Source of the DNA: CAYLHS01 sp964496205
GTDB lineage: Bacteria > Actinomycetota > Acidimicrobiia > Spongiisociales > UBA4744
DNA: 7,564 bases
Assembly: GCA_964496205.1 (NCBI GenBank)
Contig: CAZBXV010000070.1
Coordinates: 1 to 7,564, forward strand
Direction: 5' to 3'
Shown: piece after piece, positions 1 through 4,865 of the stretch
How the letters are laid out: the number at the start of each line of letters is the position of its first letter
How positions within the stretch are numbered: position 1 is the stretch's first letter
Notes under the pieces: model-generated
Told to the model about the DNA's origin: nothing
Seen by the model: the letters and a program-made list of their open reading frames with translations, nothing else
Database searches by the model: none
Position numbers and translations under genes: made by a program

Positions 1-3
1 CGC

Positions 4-56
4 CCGTTCTTGTCAAGATGAACGACGTCGAGCGGCGCCAGGATTGACAAGAACGG
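4..56. repeat. 13-bp perfect inverted repeat at the 3' end of the decarboxylase gene
   Basis: CCGTTCTTGTCAA at 4-16 is the exact reverse complement of TTGACAAGAACGG at 44-56, with 27 bases between the arms. On the minus strand the arms span the last codons of the decarboxylase, and its TGA stop (15-13) lies in the distal arm. The transcript could fold into a 13-bp stem with a 27-base loop that would act as a 3'-end or terminator-like structure. No T-tract is visible before the window edge, so intrinsic termination is unproven. A protein-binding dyad serving a gene to the left is the alternative. Confidence 0.6.
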
Positions 57-1473
57 CAGAAGAGACCTCTCTGATCAGATCCCACGCCCGTCTGACGTGT
101 CGTTCCTCCGTCCGCGTCTGTCCGATCGACATCCTCAACGTGAACCGCCCGTCGAGTCGTGTGTGGGTGAGAAACAGCTTCCCCGAGTCGTTGAGTCGAT
201 GCATGGTCGCCTCGTTGACCTCCTCGCCGCCTGAATGACGGAAGCACACCAGGTTCACAGGCACGGGGGCTGCCAGTTCGAAGTCAGGGTCCTCCTCAAC
301 CCACGAGGCGAACTCCCTCGCCAGCCTCAGATGCTCCCGCACGACGGCCTGGAGCCCCTCCACCCCATAGTGACGGATGACGAACCACAGCTTCAGTGCG
401 CGGAATCGCCTGCCAAGCGGCACGTGCCAGTCGCGGTAGTCGAATACCGTCCCCGACTCTGTCGCCTTGTTCCGCAGATACTCGGGCAGGATGCTCAGCG
501 CGTCGATCAGCGCAGCCCGGTCGGCGACGAAGAACGCAGAGCAGTCGAAGTTCGTGAGCATCCACTTGTGCGGATTGAATACATAGCTATCTGCCAGCTC
601 CAGTCCGTCGTGGATCCACCGCATCTCCGGCAGCAGCGCAGCCGTTCCGGCCAGCGCCCCGTCGACGTGGAGCCACACGCCGTGCCGTCGGCAGATCTCT
701 CCGATCGCGGGAAGGGGATCGATTGCGGTGGACGAGGTTGTACCAACGGTGGCGCTGACGAAGGCAGGGATGAGTCCCGCGTCGAGGTCGGCGGAAACGG
801 CGGCTTCGAGGGCCTCCGGACGCATGGCGAACGTTTCATCGACTTCGATCAAGCGCAGCCGATCCGCTCCGATCCCGGCAATCTTCACGGCCTTCTCGAC
901 GGAAGAGTGTGCCTGTGTCGAGGTGTAGACGACGAGCCTGTCATCCACCCCTTCCTTGTTCGACACTCCACCCGTCGCGCGCTCTCGAGCTGCGAGCAGG
1001 GCGGCAAGGGTGGCCGACGATGCAGAGTCCTGAATCACGCCTCCACCGGTGCCACGAGACGAGAAACGCTCGGGCAGGCCGAGCATCTCGACGAGCCAAT
1101 CCATCATGTGTGTCTCGACTTCGGTCGCCGCGGGGCTGGTGGCCCAAAGCATGCCCTGCACTCCGAGGCCCGACGAGACGAGATCGCCGAGGATGGCGGG
1201 ACCCGATGCGTTGGCAGGGAAGTAGCCAAAGAAGTTGGGCGACTGCCAGTGCGTGATCCCTGGCAGGATCACGTCGTCCAGGTCCGTCAGCACGGCGTCG
1301 AATCGTTCGCCATCAACCGGGGGATGGGCTGGGAGCTTCGCTCTGATGTCTCCGGGTTCTACCTGTGACATCACCGGGAGCTCCTCGACCCGCTCCATGT
1401 AGTCCGCGATCCAGTCGATGACTTCGCGGCCACGGACACGGAACTCGTCGGGGGACATGTGGTACGTGCTCAT
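13..1473 (-). CDS. PLP-dependent aromatic-L-amino-acid decarboxylase (group II)
   Basis: This enzyme is predicted to remove the carboxyl group of an aromatic L-amino acid (Trp, Tyr, Phe or DOPA), giving the amine and CO2, in the cytoplasm. From ATG 1473 the protein has 486 residues, the usual length of this family. Visible motifs are THWQSPNFFGYFP (74-86), AHSSVEKA with the ring-stacking His189, the PLP-nitrogen Asp271 in HVDGALAGTA, the Schiff-base Lys303 in FNPHKW, and Tyr332 in the mobile catalytic loop (LPEYLRN). The numbering of Asp271, Lys303 and Tyr332 matches the animal enzyme exactly. Tyr332 is the residue that, when replaced by Phe, turns the family into aldehyde synthases, so decarboxylation is favoured. 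The frame stays open upstream to 1524, but homology begins near MSTYHMSPDEF. A TACCCT hexamer 6 bases before ATG 1473, with no Shine-Dalgarno sequence, suggests a leaderless start there. The exact substrate cannot be read from the sequence. The gene is divergent from the acetyltransferase at 1541. Confidence 0.93.
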   Translation of the reverse strand: MSTYHMSPDEFRVRGREVIDWIADYMERVEELPVMSQVEPGDIRAKLPAHPPVDGERFDAVLTDLDDVILPGITHWQSPNFFGYFPANASGPAILGDLVSSGLGVQGMLWATSPAATEVETHMMDWLVEMLGLPERFSSRGTGGGVIQDSASSATLAALLAARERATGGVSNKEGVDDRLVVYTSTQAHSSVEKAVKIAGIGADRLRLIEVDETFAMRPEALEAAVSADLDAGLIPAFVSATVGTTSSTAIDPLPAIGEICRRHGVWLHVDGALAGTAALLPEMRWIHDGLELADSYVFNPHKWMLTNFDCSAFFVADRAALIDALSILPEYLRNKATESGTVFDYRDWHVPLGRRFRALKLWFVIRHYGVEGLQAVVREHLRLAREFASWVEEDPDFELAAPVPVNLVCFRHSGGEEVNEATMHRLNDSGKLFLTHTRLDGRFTLRMSIGQTRTEERHVRRAWDLIREVSSAVLVNPGAARRRSS

Positions 1474-1479
1474 GGCGCA

Positions 1480-1485
1480 AGGGTA
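1480..1485 (-). promoter_or_regulatory. Putative -10 box of the decarboxylase gene (leaderless)
   Basis: TACCCT is read on the minus strand, followed by a 6-base spacer and ATG 1473. This fits TAnnnT with transcription starting at or next to the start codon. No convincing -35 box is seen. Confidence 0.45.
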
Positions 1486-1528
1486 TCTCGCCGGCCCGGC
1501 TTCGGCTGTTTGTGGCGCAACCACTCAC

Positions 1529-1534
1529 TAGTCT
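1529..1534 (+). promoter_or_regulatory. Putative -10 box of the acetyltransferase gene (leaderless)
   Basis: TAGTCT is followed by GCCGCC and ATG 1541, a 6-base spacer with no Shine-Dalgarno sequence. The layout mirrors the divergent decarboxylase start, and only 67 bases separate the two start codons. No clear -35 box is seen. Confidence 0.5.
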
Positions 1535-1540
1535 GCCGCC

Positions 1541-2269
1541 ATGGACACCCATACCTGTGACTTCTGCGGCACGTCGGTCACGGCCGACGACGAGGAACGA
1601 TTGATCACTCGGGTCACCGAGCACTTCGCCGAGGCGCACGCCGAGTACGAAATCGGTGAAGTTGCGGTCCGCAACTACTTCGCTGCGACACATCGTCTCA
1701 CGGGGTCTACGGAGCGTCTGAACGAGATCGGACCGATCGAGACCTTCTCTGCTGACCCAGAACGTCTGGACGACATCCTCGCCTTCTTTGATCACGACGC
1801 CTTTGCAGGCACCCCCGAATGGGCGGCGTGCTACTGCATGTATCACCACCTCGACCACGACACGTGGGGTGACCGAAGCTGGCAGGACAACCGCTCCGAC
1901 CTTGCTCAGCGGATCTCGTCGGGTGCAACCACCGGCGTGGTGGCGTACGCGGGGGACAGGGTGATCGGCTGGTGCAACGCCACGCTCCGAAGAGAACTGC
2001 CCGCTCGCGCGGACGGTACCGATGCCGACCAGACCGTGCTGGTGACGAGCTGCTTTCAGATTGCACCGCCGTACCGGGGCCACGGCGTTGCCAGGCGTCT
2101 GCTCGCCTCGGCCATCGATCTCGCACGGGAGAGGGGGTGCACTGCGGTTGAAGGGTTTCCGAACCCCGATCCTGACGCCACCAACCCCGAGGCATTCCCA
2201 GGTCCCGCAGCCTTGTACCGTTCGGCGGGTTTCGAAGTCGAAAACCGGCACGCCTGGCTCGAGTTGTGA
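1541..2269 (+). CDS. GNAT-family N-acetyltransferase with N-terminal Cys2His2-like module
   Basis: The protein has 242 residues and two recognisable parts. Residues 1-36 hold Cys6-x2-Cys9 and His28-x4-His33, a spacing that resembles a small zinc-binding finger or a DUF1059-like module. Residues about 65-242 are a GNAT fold. The acetyl-CoA motif A is QIAPPYRGHGVARRLL (173-188), with the Q/R-x-x-G-x-G/A signature at Arg179-Gly180-His181-Gly182-Val183-Ala184, preceded by the strand TVLVTSCF. The late GPAALYRSAGFEV (221-233) matches the usual GNAT motif B. It should move an acetyl group from acetyl-CoA to an amine, but the acceptor is unknown. A Trp/Cys-rich segment (WAACYCMYHH, 94-103) is a family-like feature of unclear role. 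ATG 1541 is supported by the upstream TAGTCT. The gene is divergent from the decarboxylase and ends 26 bases before the trpS leader promoter, so read-through from it would meet the attenuator. Confidence 0.88.
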   Translation: MDTHTCDFCGTSVTADDEERLITRVTEHFAEAHAEYEIGEVAVRNYFAATHRLTGSTERLNEIGPIETFSADPERLDDILAFFDHDAFAGTPEWAACYCMYHHLDHDTWGDRSWQDNRSDLAQRISSGATTGVVAYAGDRVIGWCNATLRRELPARADGTDADQTVLVTSCFQIAPPYRGHGVARRLLASAIDLARERGCTAVEGFPNPDPDATNPEAFPGPAALYRSAGFEVENRHAWLEL

Positions 2270-2295
2270 GGGTGGCGCGGCCAGAAGGTATTCGG

Positions 2296-2301
2296 TAGCC
2301 T
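2296..2301 (+). promoter_or_regulatory. Putative -10 box of the trpS leader transcript
   Basis: TAGCCT sits 7 bases before the GTG codon at 2309 that opens the Trp-rich leader peptide. It is the same hexamer and spacing class as the other leaderless starts in the window, so the transcript probably begins at or near 2308-2309. No -35 consensus is evident. Confidence 0.55.
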
Positions 2302-2308
2302 TCGCGAC

Positions 2309-2347
2309 GTGAGTAGCTGTTCGCGCGCGTGGTGGTCCTGGTCCTGA
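2309..2347 (+). CDS. Trp-rich leader peptide controlling trpS
   Basis: The 12-codon frame from GTG 2309 to TGA 2345-2347 reads MSSCSRAWWSWS. Three of 12 codons are UGG (2330, 2333, 2339), far above chance for the rarest amino acid. GTG 2309 is the only ATG, GTG or TTG in this frame between the acetyltransferase stop (2267-2269) and the leader stop. A TAGCCT box 7 bases upstream supports leaderless translation from the first codon. The peptide itself probably has no function. Translating ribosomes would report charged tRNA-Trp levels: they stall at the UGG codons when it is scarce and run to the stop when it is plentiful. The Trp codons lie in the 5' strand and loop of the 1:2 hairpin, and the stop codon abuts the strand-2 sequence, as in classical trp leaders. 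Confidence 0.85.
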   Translation: MSSCSRAWWSWS

Positions 2348-2384
2348 CCGACCGTCGCGCGCACGTGAATGACACCGCCGGCGG
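2323..2384 (+). promoter_or_regulatory. Attenuator RNA: 1:2 pause hairpin and 2:3 antiterminator
   Basis: Two mutually exclusive folds can be drawn by hand. The 1:2 hairpin pairs GCGCGCG (2323-2329) with CGCGCGC (2356-2362), then GGT (2331-2333) with ACC (2351-2353) and GGTC (2334-2337) with GACC (2346-2349), with one bulged G and an 8-base loop. All three Trp codons lie in its 5' strand or loop. The 2:3 antiterminator pairs CCGTCG (2352-2357) with CGGCGG (2379-2384), including one G-U pair. It continues with CG (2358-2359) to CG (2376-2377) around a bulged C, and possibly GTG (2365-2367) with CAC (2373-2375). A ribosome stalled at the UGG codons would cover strand 1 and free strand 2, so 2:3 forms and blocks the terminator. 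The 2:3 fold is the weaker of the two. Confidence 0.75.
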
Positions 2385-2406
2385 CCACCAGCCCCGGCGT
2401 TTTCTT
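2376..2406 (+). terminator. Intrinsic terminator (3:4 attenuator hairpin) before trpS
   Basis: CGCCGG (2376-2381) pairs with CCGGCG (2394-2399), and GGC (2383-2385) with GCC (2391-2393), around one bulged C. The 9-bp stem is entirely G-C with a CACCA loop. It is followed at once by TTTTCTT (2400-2406), the T-tract of a textbook rho-independent terminator. It lies between the leader peptide and the trpS ribosome binding site, so termination here would stop trpS expression. Its 5' arm is the sequence used by the proposed antiterminator. Confidence 0.88.
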
Positions 2407-2408
2407 GT

Positions 2409-2413
2409 GGAGG
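2409..2413 (+). promoter_or_regulatory. Ribosome binding site of trpS
   Basis: GGAGG (extended to GGAGGA) lies 4 bases before GTG 2418, a rather short spacer. It sits just outside the terminator hairpin and its T-tract, so control should act on transcription rather than by hiding this site. Confidence 0.75.
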
Positions 2414-2417
2414 AATA

Positions 2418-3392
2418 GTGAAACAAAAGACCGTCTTTTCCGGCATCCAGCCGAGTGGTGGGATCACCATCGGCAACTACCTTGGGGCGCTTCGCAACTG
2501 GAACAAGCTGCAGGACGGGTACGACGCGATCTACTGCGTGGTGGACTATCACGCGCTCACCGTCGAGTACGATCCCGCGGCGTTCCGCAGACAGAGGATC
2601 GACACGGCAAAGGTTCTGATGGCAGTCGGCATCGATCCGGCCCGATCGTTGCTGTACTTCCAAAGCGACGTGCCGCCGCATGTGGAGCTTGCCTGGATGC
2701 TCGCCACGATCACGTCGCTTGGGCAGCTCAACCGCATGACACAGTTCAAGGAGAAGGCCGACAAGGGCGGTGAGAACCTGGGCCTGTACTCATACCCGGT
2801 GCTGATGGCTGCGGACATCCTCGTGCACAAGGCTCACTACGTGCCGGTCGGAGAAGATCAAACACAGCACCTGGAGGTGACCCGCGACCTTGCGCAGCGG
2901 TTCAACAACCGGTTTGGGGAGGAGTTCCCCATTCCCGAGCAGATCACCCCGGAACGCGGCGCGAGGGTCATGTCTCTGAAGAGCCCCACAGACAAGATGT
3001 CGAAGTCGGACGAGGATCGCAGCGCGAGTGTGTATCTCACCGACTCGCCCGATGCGATCCGCAAGAAGTTCAAGACGGCCGTCACCGACTCAGGTCATGA
3101 GGTCGCATATGACCGGGAGAAGAAGCCGGGCATCTCGAATCTGCTCGACATACTCGCGCTCTTCACGGATCGGACGATCGACGACCTCGTGGGGGAGTAC
3201 CACGACATGCAGTACGGCTACTTCAAGCTCGAGGTCGCCGAGGCAGTCGTGGAAGGTCTCGCACCGGTTCGAGAGGCATTCGATGCCATCTCGGACGACG
3301 ACGTGCGAGACATCACGGCCGAGGGCGCCGAGGTGGCCAATGAGCGTGCCGCACGGTCCATGCAGACCGTCCGGGACAAGATGGGTTTCTGA
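2418..3392 (+). CDS. trpS: Tryptophanyl-tRNA synthetase (TrpRS)
   Basis: The enzyme charges tRNA-Trp with L-tryptophan using ATP, in the cytoplasm. The protein has 324 residues, the standard bacterial length (class Ic aminoacyl-tRNA synthetase). Visible motifs are the N-terminal FSGIQPSG, the HIGH-equivalent GGITIGN (14-20), DYHALT (43-48), MTQFKEK (107-113), the Trp-binding region YPVLMAADIL with Asp133, PVGEDQTQHLE (143-153) and the KMSKS loop Lys193-Ser197. His45 corresponds, from memory of the Geobacillus enzyme, to His43, whose change is linked to indolmycin resistance; it is retained, which suggests the housekeeping, drug-sensitive type. GTG 2418 gives the canonical MKxxxFSG start and has a Shine-Dalgarno sequence. 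The gene is preceded by a Trp-codon leader and attenuator, so expression should rise when charged tRNA-Trp falls. It is monocistronic here and converges on the CPBP gene. Confidence 0.98.
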   Translation: MKQKTVFSGIQPSGGITIGNYLGALRNWNKLQDGYDAIYCVVDYHALTVEYDPAAFRRQRIDTAKVLMAVGIDPARSLLYFQSDVPPHVELAWMLATITSLGQLNRMTQFKEKADKGGENLGLYSYPVLMAADILVHKAHYVPVGEDQTQHLEVTRDLAQRFNNRFGEEFPIPEQITPERGARVMSLKSPTDKMSKSDEDRSASVYLTDSPDAIRKKFKTAVTDSGHEVAYDREKKPGISNLLDILALFTDRTIDDLVGEYHDMQYGYFKLEVAEAVVEGLAPVREAFDAISDDDVRDITAEGAEVANERAARSMQTVRDKMGF

Positions 3393-3399
3393 ACCACCT

Positions 3400-3487
3400 G
3401 TTTCCTCCCTCAGCGAGCGGAGCGAGTGAGTTCCCTCCCCCAGGAGCGAAGCGACATGTTTCCTCCCCCAGCGAAGCCGTGAGGGCT
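3400..3487 (+). repeat. Three degenerate tandem repeats, 28-30 bp units
   Basis: Units at 3400-3429, 3430-3457 and 3458-3487 each open with GTTyCCTCCCyCAG and then diverge through GCGAGCGG, GAGCGAAG and GCGAAGCC variants. They occupy the spacer between the convergent trpS and CPBP genes. No credible gene is present: stops interrupt the frames and no homology is recognisable. The pattern looks like a dispersed, genome-specific intergenic repeat, which one window cannot confirm. Confidence 0.65.
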
Positions 3488-3515
3488 GAGCGTTGGGGGA
3501 GGTTGCCCGAAGGGC
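3462..3515. terminator. Hairpins between convergent trpS and CPBP genes, possible bidirectional terminator
   Basis: CCTCCCCCAGCG (3462-3473) pairs with CGTTGGGGGAGG (3491-3502) over 12 positions with one G-U pair. The loop holds a further stem, AGCC (3475-3478) with GGCT (3484-3487). A second small hairpin, GCCC-GAA-GGGC, follows at 3505-3515. The position, 70 bases after the trpS stop and about 86 bases past the CPBP stop, fits transcription termination from both sides. Neither side has a good T-tract, so this is structure-based inference. The left arm is part of the third tandem repeat. Confidence 0.5.
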
Positions 3516-3587
3516 GGGAGGGGGTCCTGGGCGCTGTCCAAGGGGAGGTAGCCCCGAGAAGACCGGGACGCTGTCCTCGATGCTTTT

Positions 3588-4370
3588 CTAGATGTTCAGA
3601 TTCGGGGCGTAGAAGAGGACCACTGTCGTGAGCAGATTGAATCCTGCGTGAGTGAAGAACGATCTGCTGAGACTGCCGGAGCGGACGGCGAGGTAGCCGA
3701 GGAAAGAACCGACGAGGAACAGCTCGGGGATGACCACGAGCGCGCCGATGCCGGTTGTCCCCGACGCGTGGATGATTGCGAACCAGAACGCCTGAATGAG
3801 GACGGCACGGGTTTGTGGATTCCCTCTTTGGAGGAGGGTTCTGAGGAGCAGCCCTCGGAACCAGAGTTCCTCGGCGAGCGGTCCGAGGATGACGATTCCG
3901 GCGAATGCGACGATGCGGGAGGTGGTGTCCGAGACGTCCGAGAGCATTTGAACGATGTCCTGAGGGCTTTGGTCCATTCCCAGCATGTGCCCGAGTGGCG
4001 TGAAGATCAGACCAAGCCCGATCAGAAGGGCTCCGCCGACCAGTACGAACCATGCATCCCGTGATTTGATGGTCAGGCCGAAGTCGGTCGAGAACCTACC
4101 GGTACCGTGACGATGAGACACCCACGCCAAGGCGAGCAACTCGCCCAGGATCTGACCAGGCAGTGCCACCCATACGGTCAGTCTTGCGAGATAGCTCATG
4201 ACCTCGTCGACGGAGAACTGTCCCGAGCTGAAGATCTGGATGCTGCCGTTTGCGATTCCGACGGAGATGGCGACTGCCGATGCAAGCAGGGAGACACCGA
4301 ACCCGGCGAGAAGCACGATGACGAAATCCCAATACGTGAAACGCTTCTGGGTGGTGGGTTGCTCGATCAC
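3588..4370 (-). CDS. CPBP-family (CAAX protease/bacteriocin-processing) intramembrane metalloprotease
   Basis: This integral membrane protein has 260 residues from GTG 4370. The three conserved CPBP motifs are all present: Glu167-Glu168 and Arg172 in GPLAEELWFRG, His201 in FWFAIIHAS, and His241 with Asn245 in HAGFNLL. These residues line the intramembrane active site of the Rce1-like protease family. Hydrophobic segments lie near 14-38, 66-84, 106-124, 153-165, 188-200, 207-228 and 244-255. Bacterial members include immunity and peptide-maturation proteins, but no bacteriocin or precursor gene is visible nearby, so the substrate is unknown. The frame is open far upstream (to 5363), but that part would run across two plus-strand genes. 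A TAGCCT box 8 bases before GTG 4370 supports this start; TTG 4379 is the alternative. The gene diverges from the small membrane protein at 4404. Confidence 0.9.
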   Translation of the reverse strand: MIEQPTTQKRFTYWDFVIVLLAGFGVSLLASAVAISVGIANGSIQIFSSGQFSVDEVMSYLARLTVWVALPGQILGELLALAWVSHRHGTGRFSTDFGLTIKSRDAWFVLVGGALLIGLGLIFTPLGHMLGMDQSPQDIVQMLSDVSDTTSRIVAFAGIVILGPLAEELWFRGLLLRTLLQRGNPQTRAVLIQAFWFAIIHASGTTGIGALVVIPELFLVGSFLGYLAVRSGSLSRSFFTHAGFNLLTTVVLFYAPNLNI

Positions 4371-4378
4371 AGCACGCA

Positions 4379-4384
4379 AGGCTA
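4379..4384 (-). promoter_or_regulatory. Putative -10 box of the CPBP gene (leaderless)
   Basis: TAGCCT is read on the minus strand with an 8-base spacer to GTG 4370 and no Shine-Dalgarno sequence. It lies back to back with the plus-strand box at 4391-4396, only 6 bases away. Confidence 0.5.
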
Positions 4385-4390
4385 GCCGCG

Positions 4391-4396
4391 TAGACT
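4391..4396 (+). promoter_or_regulatory. Putative -10 box of the small membrane protein gene (leaderless)
   Basis: TAGACT is followed 7 bases later by ATG 4404, with no Shine-Dalgarno sequence. The expected -35 region of this promoter overlaps the start of the CPBP gene, so the two divergent promoters should compete for polymerase. Confidence 0.5.
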
Positions 4397-4403
4397 CGCA
4401 CCC

Positions 4404-4808
4404 ATGCCATGGATCCTGTGGGTGCCTCTTGTCTCCGGCGTGCTGTGGCTCGCGGTCGTCCGATCCGAAGGGAGGATGGTGCCGGCGGTTCGCGTCGTGG
4501 CCGGGACGGTCTCGGGCGTCGTCCTCATCTTCTTTGTGGTTGCCGCCTTGGGGGAACCAGCGGGTTCGCCGGGTGTTCCCCTCTTCGGACTCGTTGCGGT
4601 GGGAACCGCGTGTGGTCTTGCCGGCATCGTCTCGTGGTCCGGCCGGACGGCACTGGTGATGCGATGGGTGGGCCTGTCTGGGGTGGTTGCGGCGATGCTG
4701 TTGGGGGCCGGATTGGTGGGGGTAGCGGTGGGCCTGTTCTACGTGCCGGCGCTTCAACGTGTACAAACTGGCCGGGGAACGGCCAACGCGGTTCGGGCTG
4801 ACGACTGA
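4404..4808 (+). CDS. Small four-helix membrane protein of unknown function
   Basis: I do not recognise this 134-residue protein. It has four hydrophobic segments, near residues 3-19, 29-49, 58-78 and 87-113, rich in Gly, Ala and Val, and a short polar C-terminal tail (QRVQTGRGTANAVRADD). No catalytic motif, signal-peptide cleavage site or cysteine pair stands out. It is preferred over the overlapping frames because it is consistently hydrophobic with sensible helix lengths, has GC-rich third positions, and starts 7 bases after a TAGACT box. It ends 57 bases before guaB3 and points the same way, but guaB3 has its own promoter-like sequence and ribosome binding site, so joint transcription is possible rather than shown. 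It could be a small membrane-stress or transporter-accessory protein; nothing in the sequence decides this. Confidence 0.7.
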   Translation: MPWILWVPLVSGVLWLAVVRSEGRMVPAVRVVAGTVSGVVLIFFVVAALGEPAGSPGVPLFGLVAVGTACGLAGIVSWSGRTALVMRWVGLSGVVAAMLLGAGLVGVAVGLFYVPALQRVQTGRGTANAVRADD

Positions 4809-4833
4809 CGACAGCGAGCAGGTCACGCCCCAC

Positions 4834-4842
4834 TGGTACTCT
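4834..4842 (+). promoter_or_regulatory. Putative extended -10 promoter of guaB3-guaA
   Basis: TGGTACTCT combines a TGn extension with a TACTCT hexamer (4837-4842). It is 23 bases upstream of GTG 4866, leaving a short leader that contains the ribosome binding site. No -35 box is obvious at the usual distance. Confidence 0.4.
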
Positions 4843-4854
4843 GCCCCAACCGAG

Positions 4855-4860
4855 AAGGGA
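4855..4860 (+). promoter_or_regulatory. Ribosome binding site of guaB3
   Basis: AAGGGA (within AGAAGGGA) lies 5 bases before GTG 4866 and fixes that start, which gives the family's typical MEIG N-terminus. Confidence 0.7.
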
Positions 4861-4865
4861 ACCGC

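Noticed and set aside
44..49. TTGACA as a -35 box within the left-end inverted repeat
   Set aside because: No plausible -10 hexamer lies 16-18 bases downstream on the plus strand, and no gene starts there. The minus-strand copy points out of the window and cannot be judged.
235..1368. Long plus-strand open frame of 377 codons opposite the decarboxylase
   Set aside because: It lies antisense to a gene with complete family motifs. Its translation is rich in Arg, His and Gly with no recognisable domain, as expected of a GC-rich shadow frame.
1474..1524. Seventeen-residue upstream extension of the decarboxylase
   Set aside because: No homology begins before MSTYHMSPDEF, the extension has no Shine-Dalgarno sequence, and the TACCCT box fits a start at 1473.
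2270..2417. T-box riboswitch upstream of trpS
   Set aside because: The leader is far too short for a T-box stem I and antiterminator, no T-box consensus sequence is seen, and the Trp-codon peptide explains the terminator.
1313..2476. Long minus-strand open frame across the acetyltransferase and the trpS leader
   Set aside because: It overlaps the GNAT gene with clear motif A and the trpS regulatory region, its translation is low-complexity and Arg-rich, and no promoter supports it.
3313..4053. Minus-strand frame of 246 codons overlapping trpS and CPBP
   Set aside because: It is out of frame with the CPBP gene over the same bases, and its translation is Arg/Pro/His-rich without motifs.
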